DNA from: an uncultured Phocaeicola sp.
GTDB taxonomy: Bacteria; Bacteroidota; Bacteroidia; Bacteroidales; Bacteroidaceae
Direction of reading: 5' to 3'
DNA: 64,000 bases
NCBI GenBank assembly: GCA_944320815.1
Contig: CALUIZ010000013.1
Coordinates: forward strand, 18,845 to 82,844
In this document: in pieces, positions 23,717 to 32,865 of the stretch
How the letters are laid out: every line of letters starts with the position of its first letter
How positions within the stretch are numbered: the stretch's first letter is position 1
The notes under the pieces: generated by a model
Databases searched by the model: none
The model's input: the letters and a program-made list of their open reading frames with translations, nothing else
What the model was told of the DNA's origin: nothing
Made by a program: the position numbers and the translations under genes

Positions 23717-26605
23717 CTATAACCGCCGTTTCATACGGCTCTCCGCATATTTTGACGGACGCACTCCAAACTCTTCCTGAAAGCATTTACTGAGATAGCT
23801 TGATGTACTGAAACCTGTCATATCCGCCACTTCCGCCACAGTATAACCCTCCTCCAGCAGACGGGCAGCTTCCTTCAAACGGACGGAACGGATGAAGCTG
23901 GTAGGTGTCTTGCCTGCCACAGAAACCAGTTTGCGGTAAAGGCCAGTCCGGTCCATCCCCATGTCGCGGCTCCATGCCTCCACCGAATAGCCGGAGTTGT
24001 CGAGGTTCTGTTCAACGTAACGCAGTGCCTTGCGGATAAAGACTTCGTCCGCTTCGGAGAGCAGCTCTTCCTCTCCGGAAGCAGACAGGTCCTCCCGCAC
24101 CTGTTCCTTCCGTTTTTCCTGTTGCTCCAGCAGGCGGCGCATATCTGCCAGAAGCGCATCCATGTCCAACGCATCCCCATCGGCGGGCAAGGGAAGCAAT
24201 ATGCCTTCCGACAATTGTCCAATCAGTCCTTTCAGACCGGACACCTCCTGCTTCACACCCTGAAGCTGACGCTTTACATGCCCTTCATCCAATGCACGAA
24301 GCGCATTGTCCAGAGGCGCGGATATCCGGTCAACGGGAGCGGACAACTCCTGACTGACATTCTGCAGGAACAGACCTTTCATCCGGTCCAGTTCCTCTTT
24401 CTGTTCACGCACCAGACTGTGCCGTTTATGCCTTATATAACCGGAAACTGAAAGCCACAACATCCCTATTCCTGACAGAATGTAAACCCAAAAGGCACAA
24501 GACGTTTTCCAGAACGGAGCTTCCACCGTAATCAGAAGTTCGGCGTAATGTTCCGACCAGGCGGCTCCGTTTCCTGCCGCCCTCACCCGGAAACGATAAG
24601 TACCGGGAGGCACATCGGTATATGCGGCATATCCGCGTCCGTCGGTTGAATGGATTTCCCGTTCCTCCCCATCTATTCCTTCCAGACAATAGCGATAATA
24701 GGTCTGGGTAGGGTTCACATAGTTCAAAGCGGAAAAAGCGATTGTAAAGAAATTCTGGTCGTGCGACAAGATAATGGCATGCGTATGCGACAAGGGCTTC
24801 TCCAGTATCGTTCTCCCGTTGTAGGCGACCCCGTTTTCCACCGGTCTGCCAAACAGACTGAAGCTCACGAACAAAGGAACAGAGCGGGTCTGCCCGGAAG
24901 AGGGACAATCAGGGGAAAGGCTGTTGAAGCCATTGATGCCGCCCCAATAAAGTGTACCGTCAGATGCTTGCAGAACAGAGCACCCACAGAATTCACCCTC
25001 TATGACACCATCCAGCCGATTGAAATTGGTGAATGAACAATGAAGCTTCCCCGCCTCTTCCCTAACCGTAAGGCATGAAAGTCCATTGGCGGTAGATACC
25101 CAGAGGGCACCGTCGGATGCCCTGATGATGGAACGGACCGAATTGTTCACCAGTCCGTCCGTAGTATAAAACCTGCGTTGGCGACCTGTAGAAGGGTTCC
25201 AGCACAACAGACCGTCCTCCGTTCCTATCCACACATTGTGTAAGGAATCCACACAAATGTCATTGCAGGTATGCATAGTCTTCATTTCCGTTCTTTTTCC
25301 GGTCCGGCAATCCGTTATGAACCAGCCGTCGCACATGAGTCCGACCACAGAGTCATTGCCTAAAGGTACGGTCCGGGACGTTCCTTCCGTTTTCCCGGAG
25401 AAAGAAGGGACCGGCCGAAGGAGGTTTACATCACCCGGATGATAAGAGAATATTCCGGCAGTCGTTTCCACCAACAACCGACGGTCGTCCGTCTCCATGA
25501 AACGGGTTACCCACAAGGCAGAACTGCCAGAAACGGGAAACAGTGTGCGTCCGACATTACGGAAGCGGAAACGGGACGGATGATAATAAAGCACACCCCG
25601 GTTCAGCGTACCCACCCAAAGACCGCCGCCCGTGTCACAATACAACGTGCTGAGTTCGGTCTCTATTTTCCTTCCGTCCACCAGATGCTGCGTGGGAAAA
25701 TGTTGCCTGTGACGCAGATCAGACGAAATGAACCACAGCCCTTCCTGACAGCTCATCCAGATATTCCCCTTGTCGTCCAATGAAATGTAGTTGAGCCGGT
25801 AAGGAGTACGAACCACTTCATGCCAAGTCCCGGACTTGAAGTCATAACGCAGCATGACACCGCCCCGCGAGCCGTTACAGAGCTGATAGAAGCCACCCTC
25901 GGAAGAAAGCATATAGGAAGTACCGCCATACCAGCCATGAGGAACAACTTCGGATAAATCCCGGACATATAATTCTTCATTGGAAATCAAATCGTAACAG
26001 ACCAGTCTGCCGGAACGATAAAACAGATAAAGCTTGTCATCCTCACGTTCCAGGTCATAGAGCAAATCTTCGTCACAGCCGGAAAGGCCATATACATCAA
26101 TCGGTGTGGATTCGGCCCGTGTCGTACCGCTTCGGATACGGAACAGACGGTTGTCCGACACCAATATCCAGATGTCCTGCTTCCGGTCGATGAAAAAGTC
26201 CTTCATGTCTTCCGGCACTCCCCACACGGACAGCACACTGTCCGGACGTTCCAGCATACGCTCATTCGCAATGTCTACGGCCATCATCCGAAAACGGTTC
26301 TTTATCCAGATGTAGCCTCTGGCATCCACATACACATGATGATAACCGCCATAATCAGAAAGCACGCACACATGCCGCCGGTCGTAATGCAGATAAGCGA
26401 AATCCGTCCCGTCATACAGGTTAAGCTGCCCTGTCGTCGTGACAAGCATGCGGCCGTCCGGTAACTGAACTATATTCCGCACCTGATTGGCGGACAGACC
26501 TTGCGCCGCGTCAACGGGCGTGAACGCCAATGAAGGAGAATCCGCCCGTACCGGAAGACACATCCACAAAACCACATACAGAATGACCAAACCCAACCGT
26601 CTCAT
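23717..26605 (-). CDS. propeller/Y_Y_Y/AraC regulator with degenerate kinase core
   Basis: A 962-aa membrane protein built like the N- and C-termini of a hybrid two-component regulator. A signal peptide is followed by two seven-bladed-type periplasmic propellers (repeats such as VWIGTEDGLLCWNPSTG, LWVSTANGLSCL), a Y_Y_Y domain (YYRYCLEGIDGEEREI, PPGTYRFRVRAAG), a TM near 702-722, a coiled helical segment and an AraC HTH (ALRYVEQNLDNSGYSVEAW, VAEVADMTGFSTSSYLSKCFQEEFG). The DHp-like helix reads LFLQNVSQELSAPVD, with Gln752 where hybrid kinases carry the phospho-acceptor His. HATPase_c and receiver domains are absent. It probably signals by conformation. It sits upstream of GH31, its likely target. 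Confidence 0.88.
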   Translation of the reverse strand: MRRLGLVILYVVLWMCLPVRADSPSLAFTPVDAAQGLSANQVRNIVQLPDGRMLVTTTGQLNLYDGTDFAYLHYDRRHVCVLSDYGGYHHVYVDARGYIWIKNRFRMMAVDIANERMLERPDSVLSVWGVPEDMKDFFIDRKQDIWILVSDNRLFRIRSGTTRAESTPIDVYGLSGCDEDLLYDLEREDDKLYLFYRSGRLVCYDLISNEELYVRDLSEVVPHGWYGGTSYMLSSEGGFYQLCNGSRGGVMLRYDFKSGTWHEVVRTPYRLNYISLDDKGNIWMSCQEGLWFISSDLRHRQHFPTQHLVDGRKIETELSTLYCDTGGGLWVGTLNRGVLYYHPSRFRFRNVGRTLFPVSGSSALWVTRFMETDDRRLLVETTAGIFSYHPGDVNLLRPVPSFSGKTEGTSRTVPLGNDSVVGLMCDGWFITDCRTGKRTEMKTMHTCNDICVDSLHNVWIGTEDGLLCWNPSTGRQRRFYTTDGLVNNSVRSIIRASDGALWVSTANGLSCLTVREEAGKLHCSFTNFNRLDGVIEGEFCGCSVLQASDGTLYWGGINGFNSLSPDCPSSGQTRSVPLFVSFSLFGRPVENGVAYNGRTILEKPLSHTHAIILSHDQNFFTIAFSALNYVNPTQTYYRYCLEGIDGEEREIHSTDGRGYAAYTDVPPGTYRFRVRAAGNGAAWSEHYAELLITVEAPFWKTSCAFWVYILSGIGMLWLSVSGYIRHKRHSLVREQKEELDRMKGLFLQNVSQELSAPVDRISAPLDNALRALDEGHVKRQLQGVKQEVSGLKGLIGQLSEGILLPLPADGDALDMDALLADMRRLLEQQEKRKEQVREDLSASGEEELLSEADEVFIRKALRYVEQNLDNSGYSVEAWSRDMGMDRTGLYRKLVSVAGKTPTSFIRSVRLKEAARLLEEGYTVAEVADMTGFSTSSYLSKCFQEEFGVRPSKYAESRMKRRL

Positions 26606-26787
26606 ATGTCACTTATATCTTAAAAAATCTTCAGAACCACAATTTATCCGAAGAGCCTGCAAGTTATTTAAAAAGTCTCAGATATACAACTGCCTTCTGA
26701 AAACGACGGAACATTTCCTTATATCCCTGTCTAAGGACATGCATCTATAACAAAAAAGATATAAGGCTGTCCAAAAAAAATTATGCT

Positions 26788-26832
26788 ATCCTGTTTTTAT
26801 GAGATACTTGCGCAAATCATAAAAACAGGATG
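26788..26832 (-). terminator. terminator after the sulfatase gene
   Basis: ATCCTGTTTTTATGA...TCATAAAAACAGGAT, 15-bp perfect stem, followed on the minus strand by a T-run (ATTTTTTTTGG). It lies in the 287-nt gap between the sulfatase stop and the regulator start, which otherwise holds only a possible terminal-repeat remnant (26766-26870). Confidence 0.8.
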
Positions 26833-26892
26833 ACATGACAAAGCAGACTTTCATTCTGAGACAGTCATACGACTGCCCCCATCGGCTCCAGA

Positions 26893-28434
26893 CTATCTTC
26901 CGGAAACTTCCCTAAGCAATGCGGAAAGTTCTTCTACCTTTTCAGGATTCTGGTCAGCCACATCATTCTTTTCCGACGGATCTTTTTTCAAATCATACAG
27001 TTGGGGCTTGGGTGCATTGCCCAGTTCCGTCTTTGTCCATTTCTCTATCGCAGGCTTGTCGCTTGGCTCAAAGTACTTCCATCCGTCCTTGATGATAGCG
27101 AGTGTATTGTCAAGATTCTGTTCAACCACAAACTCACGGTCGGTCTGCTCCTCACCCAACAAAGCTTTCGCACGCGGACGGCTGTCAAAAGCAACTCCTT
27201 CCACCAAAGGCACACCAAGGATTTCAGCCATGGAAGCAAACACGTCAATCTGTGAGAAAAGTCCTTCCTGCAGACCATGGTTCTTGATGCGTGCAGGCCA
27301 ACGTACGATGAACGGAATGCGTGTTCCCGCCTCATAAAGACTGTACTTTCCTCCGCGGTAAATGCCCATCGGAGTGTGTCCGTTCAGCATCTCGGCAGCC
27401 TGGTCCTGATAACCGTCGTCTATCACCGGACCGTTGTCGCTCGTAAAGATGAAGAGAGTGTTGTCTGCGATACCCAGGCTGTCAAGCGTATGCATGATTT
27501 CACCGATAGTCCAGTCGAGCTGAAGAATCACGTCACCGCGTGTACCCAGTCCGCTCTTTCCGGCAAAACGCGGATGCGGAATGCGCGGCACATGAACGTC
27601 CTGCGTACCCATATAAAGGAAGAAAGTGGTATCCGCCGATTCACAGATAAACTTCTTCGCCTTGTCGGTAATCACATCAGCGATTTCTTCATCATTCCAC
27701 AACGCAGATTTTCCACCTGTCATCCATCCGATACGTGGAATGCCATTGATGATAGTGTTATTGTGCCCCTGGCTTGGCTTCAGTTTCACCAGCTCCGGAT
27801 TCTCCTCACCGGTAGGCCAGTCGCCTACCTTATGGTCATAGCTGACCGTAATCGGGTCGGAAGGATCAAGACCTGCCACACGTCCGTTCTCTACAAACAC
27901 ACATGGCACCCGGTCTACAGTGGCAGGAATGACAAACTCATAATCAAAGCCTATACTCTGAGTGTTCGGCTTGATAAGCCCGTTGAAGTCCGTTCCCCCT
28001 TCCGGGCCCAGTCCCAGATGCCATTTCCCGACCGCCGCAGTACGATATCCCGCTTCGTGGAACATATCGGCCAACGTGACACAAGCAGTGTCTATAATTA
28101 GCTCCGAATTGCCCGGAGCGATACCCGTATTCTCCTTTCTCCAAGGATAAGTGCCCGTCAGCATTCCGTAACGGGAAGGAGTGCTGGTAGCAGACGTTGC
28201 ATATGCGTTTGTAAACTGAAGTCCCTGACTTGCAAGACTGTCAATGTTCGGAGTCGAAACCTTTGTCGCCCCATAACAGCTCAAATCACCGATTCCCAAA
28301 TCATCCGAATAAATGAAAATGACATTCGGACGCTTCAGGTCGGCCACCGGTTCTTTCTGACTCTGTTGTCCGCAACCTGTAAGAGCCGCCAGACCGGACA
28401 TGGCAGAAATGCCAAACAATAAATTCTTTCTCAT
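26893..28434 (-). CDS. Ser-type S1 sulfatase lipoprotein (GAG-type)
   Basis: A 513-aa lipoprotein (LTGC). The sulfatase signature is S84-T-P-S-R within ATSATSTPSRYGMLTG, the serine form matured to formylglycine by anaerobic anSME. Metal ligands appear in IYSDDLGIGDLSCYG and FTSDNGPV, and YMGTQDVHVPRIPHPRF is in the active-site region. It follows the HTCS gene by 24 nt. This sulfatase-HTCS order resembles BT3333-BT3334 of the B. thetaiotaomicron chondroitin sulfate locus (GalNAc-6-sulfatase), but that is from memory of gene order and needs a search. Confidence 0.9.
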   Translation of the reverse strand: MRKNLLFGISAMSGLAALTGCGQQSQKEPVADLKRPNVIFIYSDDLGIGDLSCYGATKVSTPNIDSLASQGLQFTNAYATSATSTPSRYGMLTGTYPWRKENTGIAPGNSELIIDTACVTLADMFHEAGYRTAAVGKWHLGLGPEGGTDFNGLIKPNTQSIGFDYEFVIPATVDRVPCVFVENGRVAGLDPSDPITVSYDHKVGDWPTGEENPELVKLKPSQGHNNTIINGIPRIGWMTGGKSALWNDEEIADVITDKAKKFICESADTTFFLYMGTQDVHVPRIPHPRFAGKSGLGTRGDVILQLDWTIGEIMHTLDSLGIADNTLFIFTSDNGPVIDDGYQDQAAEMLNGHTPMGIYRGGKYSLYEAGTRIPFIVRWPARIKNHGLQEGLFSQIDVFASMAEILGVPLVEGVAFDSRPRAKALLGEEQTDREFVVEQNLDNTLAIIKDGWKYFEPSDKPAIEKWTKTELGNAPKPQLYDLKKDPSEKNDVADQNPEKVEELSALLREVSGR

Positions 28435-28458
28435 GGTAAATATATTTAATTAATATGA

Positions 28459-31400
28459 TTATCCTTCTCCGTTCCTGTATGCCAGAGGAGTCACCTGATA
28501 GGCTTTCTTGAACACTTTGCTGAAATAACGTGATGAGCTGAACCCTGTATGGTCGGAAATCTGAGTTATATTCAGTTCCGGATTGTTTCTCAACAGACAG
28601 GCGGCCTTCTTCAGACGAAGCGTAATGAAGAAATCATTCGGAGTCTGCCCCGTAATCGCCTTGATTTTCGCATACATGCGGGTACGCGACACGAGCATCC
28701 TCTGAGCCAGCATGTCAATGGTAAATGAAGAATCATCCAGATGTTCCTCGAATATGGCGATCACCTCGTCCAGAAACTCCTTGTCCAGCGGATTCGTAGC
28801 CAATACCGGAGTGTCGGCCAAAGGCTGCTTGGTGAAATACTCCTGAAGCTTGCGCCGGTTGTTGACCAGGTTGTTGCACCGGAATATCAGCAGACGCGAA
28901 TCGAAAGGTTTGGTGATATAATCGTCCGCCCCGATTTTCAGGCTCTCCAGATTCTGCTCCATTTCTGTCCGTGCGGTCAAAAGTACCACAGGAATGTGGC
29001 ACGTATCCAGATTCCCTTTCAGTTCCTTCACCAGTTCAATACCCGACATGCGCGGCATCAGCACATCACTCAACACAATTTGAGGAGGATTCTCCTGGAT
29101 CTTCTCCAACGCTTCCACTCCATCAGAGGCCACCGTCACATTATATAAAGTCTCGAAGAGTCCGGCAAGCATCTTGCGGATAGATTCATTGTCCTCCACT
29201 ATCAGAATATGCGGGCGCGAGCCGTCAGTATTGGGTATGATTTCAGTCTGCAGCTCTTCCACTTGTTCAGGATTCAGACTGTATTTGGGCCCGTCCACCA
29301 TAAGCTGACGGACTACGGCATGTTCGGGAGCCTTGATAATCTCGTCTTCCGCATACAGCTGGCTGCCCAACGGAATCCACACGGTAAATTTCGCTCCTTT
29401 CCCCTCCTCACTTGCCACACAAATCTGCCCGTGGTGCAGTTCCACAATACCTTTTGTCAATGCCAGTCCTATTCCCGTGCCCGCATTGATTTCCGTATCC
29501 TCCGAACCCTGATAGAAACGGACGAATATCTTGTCGATGTCTTTCGCGGAAATGCCCGACCCGTTGTCCTCTACCGAGAACCATGCCTTGCCGTCGGATT
29601 CCCATATCCTCAACGCCACGCGTCCTTCCGCCGGAACATGCTTGATGGCGTTCGAAAACAGATTGTTGATGACCTTACGCATCTGCTGCCAGTCGAACCA
29701 TACTTCTATATCCTCCTTTTCCGGTACGAACTCCAGATAAATCTTTCTGCTTTCGGCATAAGGCTGGAAAAGCAGATAAGTCTCGTTCAGAAACTCTACC
29801 AGATTCATCCGGCTTACTTTCAGCTTCATCTTCCCCTGTTCCTGCTTGCGGAAGTCGAGCAGTTCACTGATCAGCTCTTTAAGCTGGACACTGCTCTGAT
29901 AAGCCAGCAGCACTTTCGAATAGACCGAAGGAAGAATCTGCGGCATCTGCATCAGGCTCTCCAACTGACCGACAATCAGCGTGAGCGGTGTGCGGAACTC
30001 ATGCGAAATGCTGGTGAAGAAGCGGAGCTTGGTTTGATTCAGTTTCTCAATGTCCTCCAGATGACGCTGCTCATAAGCCAGCGACGCACGAAGCTTCACG
30101 CGAGTCTTGTAGGTATGCGTCAGATACCACACAATGCCCGCCACCAGAAGAATGTACACCATGTAAGCCCACCAAGTAGCATAGAAAGGCGGATTGACCA
30201 CAATCTTCATGGCAATGGGCTTGCTCAACGTGGCAGGGTTGGCCGAACGCACATGCAGCGTATAGACTCCGGGATTCAGGTTGGTATAGGTGATGACAGG
30301 CTGTTCTCTGACAGGAGTCCACCCGTCAGAGAACCCTTCAAGCATATATTCCATCTGTTCCCTGTTCTCAGGCACATGGTTGGAAGTCGAAAAGTAAAGG
30401 CTGAACATGTTCTGGTCGGATTCCAGTACAATCTCCGACGTATAGTTCAGGGCATCCGGCAACAGCCCCGTCCCGTCACCGGGAAAAACCTCCTTCCCGT
30501 TCACAATCAGCTTCGACCAGACCAACGTATAGGGCAACGGTTTATAATCGAGGCTTTCCAACGGAAACATGACCATTCCCGACATGCCTCCCAGAAATAC
30601 ATTCTTGTTCTTGGAAACGAACAATGCATTCTCATTGACCGCAGTCAGCGGAAAACCATTCTCGGCTACATAGTTCCGCACCTTTTCCGTATCAAGGTCA
30701 AGGCGAGAGAATCCGCAGTTGGTGATCAGAAGAAGTTCCTTTCCATCATTCTCACAAATCTTGTAGATACAGTCGCCCGAAAGCCCGTTGCGCGCCGCAT
30801 CGAAATTACGGAACTTTCCGGTAGCCTGGTCCAGACAATCCAGTCCGCTTCCCGAAGTGGCGAACCACATCCGGTTCTGATGGTCACAAAAAATACTGTT
30901 GATATTGCTGTTGCTCACTCCGGACTGCCCTTCGCGATAGGGATAATGCGTCAGCGCGCCCGTCCTGAAATCATAAGAGAATGCGCCTTCACCCGTCACT
31001 GCCATCCAGAGCATCCCCTTGCGGTCGAACTCCAGATCGGCCACCATACGGATTTTCCCGCCTTCCTCCTTGTCGCGGAAAAGCCGGCGGCATTTTCCCG
31101 TAACCTTTGAAAAAAGACAGACCCCATTCTGGGTGGCCACCACAAGACTGTCTCCATACGGAAGGATGTCACGCACGATGTCAGAAGGGATGGAAGCATC
31201 ATTCCCCTCCTCATGACGGTAAACGGTGAAGCGTCCGGCGCGGATATCAAGCCTGTTCAGTCCACCCAGATGAAGCCCCAGCCACATCCGGTCGGCATCC
31301 TCGTCATACCAGATAGCCTTCACGTTGTTGTGTGAGATGCCATTCGCCGATGAATCATGCATATACCAGCGGAATCTGCCCGTCTTGGGGTCGAACACAT

Positions 31401-32478
31401 CCAGCCCGCCCCCTTCCGTACAAATCCATATATTCCCTCGTTTGTCTTCCAGCATCTTCCCCACAATCGGACTGCTCAGTCCGTCGGCCTCGCTGTCCGA
31501 TTCGCTGAACACGGTATAGATGGCATATTCAGGATTGAAGTAGTTCACTCCCCCAAAATATGTTCCTGTCCATATCGTGCCCTGAGCGTCTTTTGTCATG
31601 CACCATACCGACTTGTGTGAAAGTCCGTAAGGCTCGCTTCCCGCATGATAATGGACGGAAATGCCCGAAACCGGGTCCAGACAGTCAAGCCCTTCGGCCG
31701 TCCCTATCCATACATTCCCTTCATTGTCTTCGCAGAAGCAGCGCACGAAATCGGAAGAGAGCGAATCCCGTCCGGCCCGCAGATTGGCCCACCCCTTTCC
31801 CGGAAGTTTGCGGTAAACACCGTTCTCCCAAGTCCCTATCCAGAGCTGTTTCCTGCTGTCTTCAAATATGCTTGAAATTTGTCCGCTCCTGATTTCATGG
31901 GAAAGCTCTTCTTCAGGGGACAGACGGAAAAGTCCATGACGCTCCGTCCCCATCCACAGGTTTCCGGCGGTGTCAAAGCGCAGCACGGTCAGACGTTCAT
32001 GCCCCGACGGCAGCGTATAGACCGGAAGCATACCGTCTCCGCCGTAACGGAACAGTCTCCCGTCACATCCCACATACAACTGCCCGCCGTGATACAGCAT
32101 TGCAGATACCTGTCCATGGTAAAGCACGGAAAACTTTCCCGTACGCATGTCAAGACATGCCAGCCCGTCCACGCAGAGCAGATAAAGATGTCCTTTCCCG
32201 TCGCCCGTCACTTTGAGCACCTGATTCGAGAACAGGCTGTTCGGATTGTTCTTTTCCATCCGATAAACCTTGATGGAGTTTCCATCGTAACAATTCAGCC
32301 CCTCCCGTGTGCCGATCCAGACCAGTCCGTTCTCATCGACATAGATGTCATTGACAGACACCTGCGAAAGGCCGTCATCGGTAGAGATACGATGGAAGGT
32401 CACGTCATGCGCCTTTGCCTCCACGGACGCTGCCGCCCAGAGGAAAAAAAACAATAGAATATGAAAGAGTGTGTTCAT
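28459..32478 (-). CDS. hybrid two-component system regulator (HTCS)
   Basis: 1339 aa from the start at MNTLFHILLFFFLWAAA. The longer frame to 32574 starts inside palindrome array C and upstream of the promoter, so it is rejected. Order: signal/TM, two periplasmic propellers (LVWIGTREGLNCYDG, IWTGTYFGGVNYFNPE and similar), Y_Y_Y domain, TM, HisKA with H826 (SISHEFRTPLTLIVG), HATPase_c (VEDNGSGISAKDIDKIFVRF, GTGIGLAL), receiver with D1138 (IVLSDVLMPRMSG) and AraC HTH at the C-terminus. It senses an oligosaccharide in the periplasm and activates PUL genes. Neighbours suggest an unsaturated GAG disaccharide. Confidence 0.95.
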   Translation of the reverse strand: MNTLFHILLFFFLWAAASVEAKAHDVTFHRISTDDGLSQVSVNDIYVDENGLVWIGTREGLNCYDGNSIKVYRMEKNNPNSLFSNQVLKVTGDGKGHLYLLCVDGLACLDMRTGKFSVLYHGQVSAMLYHGGQLYVGCDGRLFRYGGDGMLPVYTLPSGHERLTVLRFDTAGNLWMGTERHGLFRLSPEEELSHEIRSGQISSIFEDSRKQLWIGTWENGVYRKLPGKGWANLRAGRDSLSSDFVRCFCEDNEGNVWIGTAEGLDCLDPVSGISVHYHAGSEPYGLSHKSVWCMTKDAQGTIWTGTYFGGVNYFNPEYAIYTVFSESDSEADGLSSPIVGKMLEDKRGNIWICTEGGGLDVFDPKTGRFRWYMHDSSANGISHNNVKAIWYDEDADRMWLGLHLGGLNRLDIRAGRFTVYRHEEGNDASIPSDIVRDILPYGDSLVVATQNGVCLFSKVTGKCRRLFRDKEEGGKIRMVADLEFDRKGMLWMAVTGEGAFSYDFRTGALTHYPYREGQSGVSNSNINSIFCDHQNRMWFATSGSGLDCLDQATGKFRNFDAARNGLSGDCIYKICENDGKELLLITNCGFSRLDLDTEKVRNYVAENGFPLTAVNENALFVSKNKNVFLGGMSGMVMFPLESLDYKPLPYTLVWSKLIVNGKEVFPGDGTGLLPDALNYTSEIVLESDQNMFSLYFSTSNHVPENREQMEYMLEGFSDGWTPVREQPVITYTNLNPGVYTLHVRSANPATLSKPIAMKIVVNPPFYATWWAYMVYILLVAGIVWYLTHTYKTRVKLRASLAYEQRHLEDIEKLNQTKLRFFTSISHEFRTPLTLIVGQLESLMQMPQILPSVYSKVLLAYQSSVQLKELISELLDFRKQEQGKMKLKVSRMNLVEFLNETYLLFQPYAESRKIYLEFVPEKEDIEVWFDWQQMRKVINNLFSNAIKHVPAEGRVALRIWESDGKAWFSVEDNGSGISAKDIDKIFVRFYQGSEDTEINAGTGIGLALTKGIVELHHGQICVASEEGKGAKFTVWIPLGSQLYAEDEIIKAPEHAVVRQLMVDGPKYSLNPEQVEELQTEIIPNTDGSRPHILIVEDNESIRKMLAGLFETLYNVTVASDGVEALEKIQENPPQIVLSDVLMPRMSGIELVKELKGNLDTCHIPVVLLTARTEMEQNLESLKIGADDYITKPFDSRLLIFRCNNLVNNRRKLQEYFTKQPLADTPVLATNPLDKEFLDEVIAIFEEHLDDSSFTIDMLAQRMLVSRTRMYAKIKAITGQTPNDFFITLRLKKAACLLRNNPELNITQISDHTGFSSSRYFSKVFKKAYQVTPLAYRNGEG

Positions 32479-32514
32479 CGTCAGGACGCTGTCTGTTTTT
32501 GTTATGCAATGATG

Positions 32515-32546
32515 CGAAGATAAAGAAAAAAATGACACTATCCAAA
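32515..32546 (-). promoter_or_regulatory. HTCS promoter
   Basis: On the minus strand: TTTG (32543-32546), 20-nt spacer, TATCTTCG (32515-32522, one mismatch to TAnnTTTG). Start codon follows 37 nt later. Confidence 0.6.
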
Positions 32547-32550
32547 TCAA

Positions 32551-32612
32551 AAACAACAGGCTGTTCTTGCCCAAACAAAAGGTTGTTCCGACAAGAACAA
32601 GCCGGTATTTCC
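32551..32612. repeat. palindrome array C (3 units)
   Basis: Units AACAACAGGCTGTTCTT, CAAACAAAAGGTTGTTCC and AAGAACAAGCCGGTATTTCC are centred near 32560, 32580 and 32602. The array abuts the -33 element of the HTCS promoter. The rest of the 387-nt divergent gap to GH88 holds the two GH88 promoters and nothing else I recognise. Confidence 0.5.
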
Positions 32613-32684
32613 ACCGCCCCCAGAAGCAGCGTCACTCCGGTTCCTGTTCTGGAAATTCATTCCTCCCGAAGCGTAAATTCTCTC

Positions 32685-32715
32685 TTGCACGGTTCAAAAG
32701 TTTTTCATATCTTTG
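32685..32715 (+). promoter_or_regulatory. GH88 promoter
   Basis: TTG at 32685-32687, 20-nt spacer, TATCTTTG at 32708-32715. A second -7 box, TATCTTTG, lies closer to the gene at 32819-32826, without a clear -33, so two starts are possible. Confidence 0.65.
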
Positions 32716-32865
32716 GGAACGCATCAAAAAACATCACCGGACATGAGAATACAACCGAAAAACACATAAATGCCTTTTTTATGGACAATTTTATCCTACA
32801 TTCTTCCATAAATAGACCTATCTTTGACCAAAACCCGATTTTATTAATCCCAAATTAAATACCTT

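Noticed and set aside
32479..32574. 32-residue N-terminal extension of the HTCS
   Set aside because: It covers the promoter and begins within palindrome array C; the internal Met gives a normal signal sequence.
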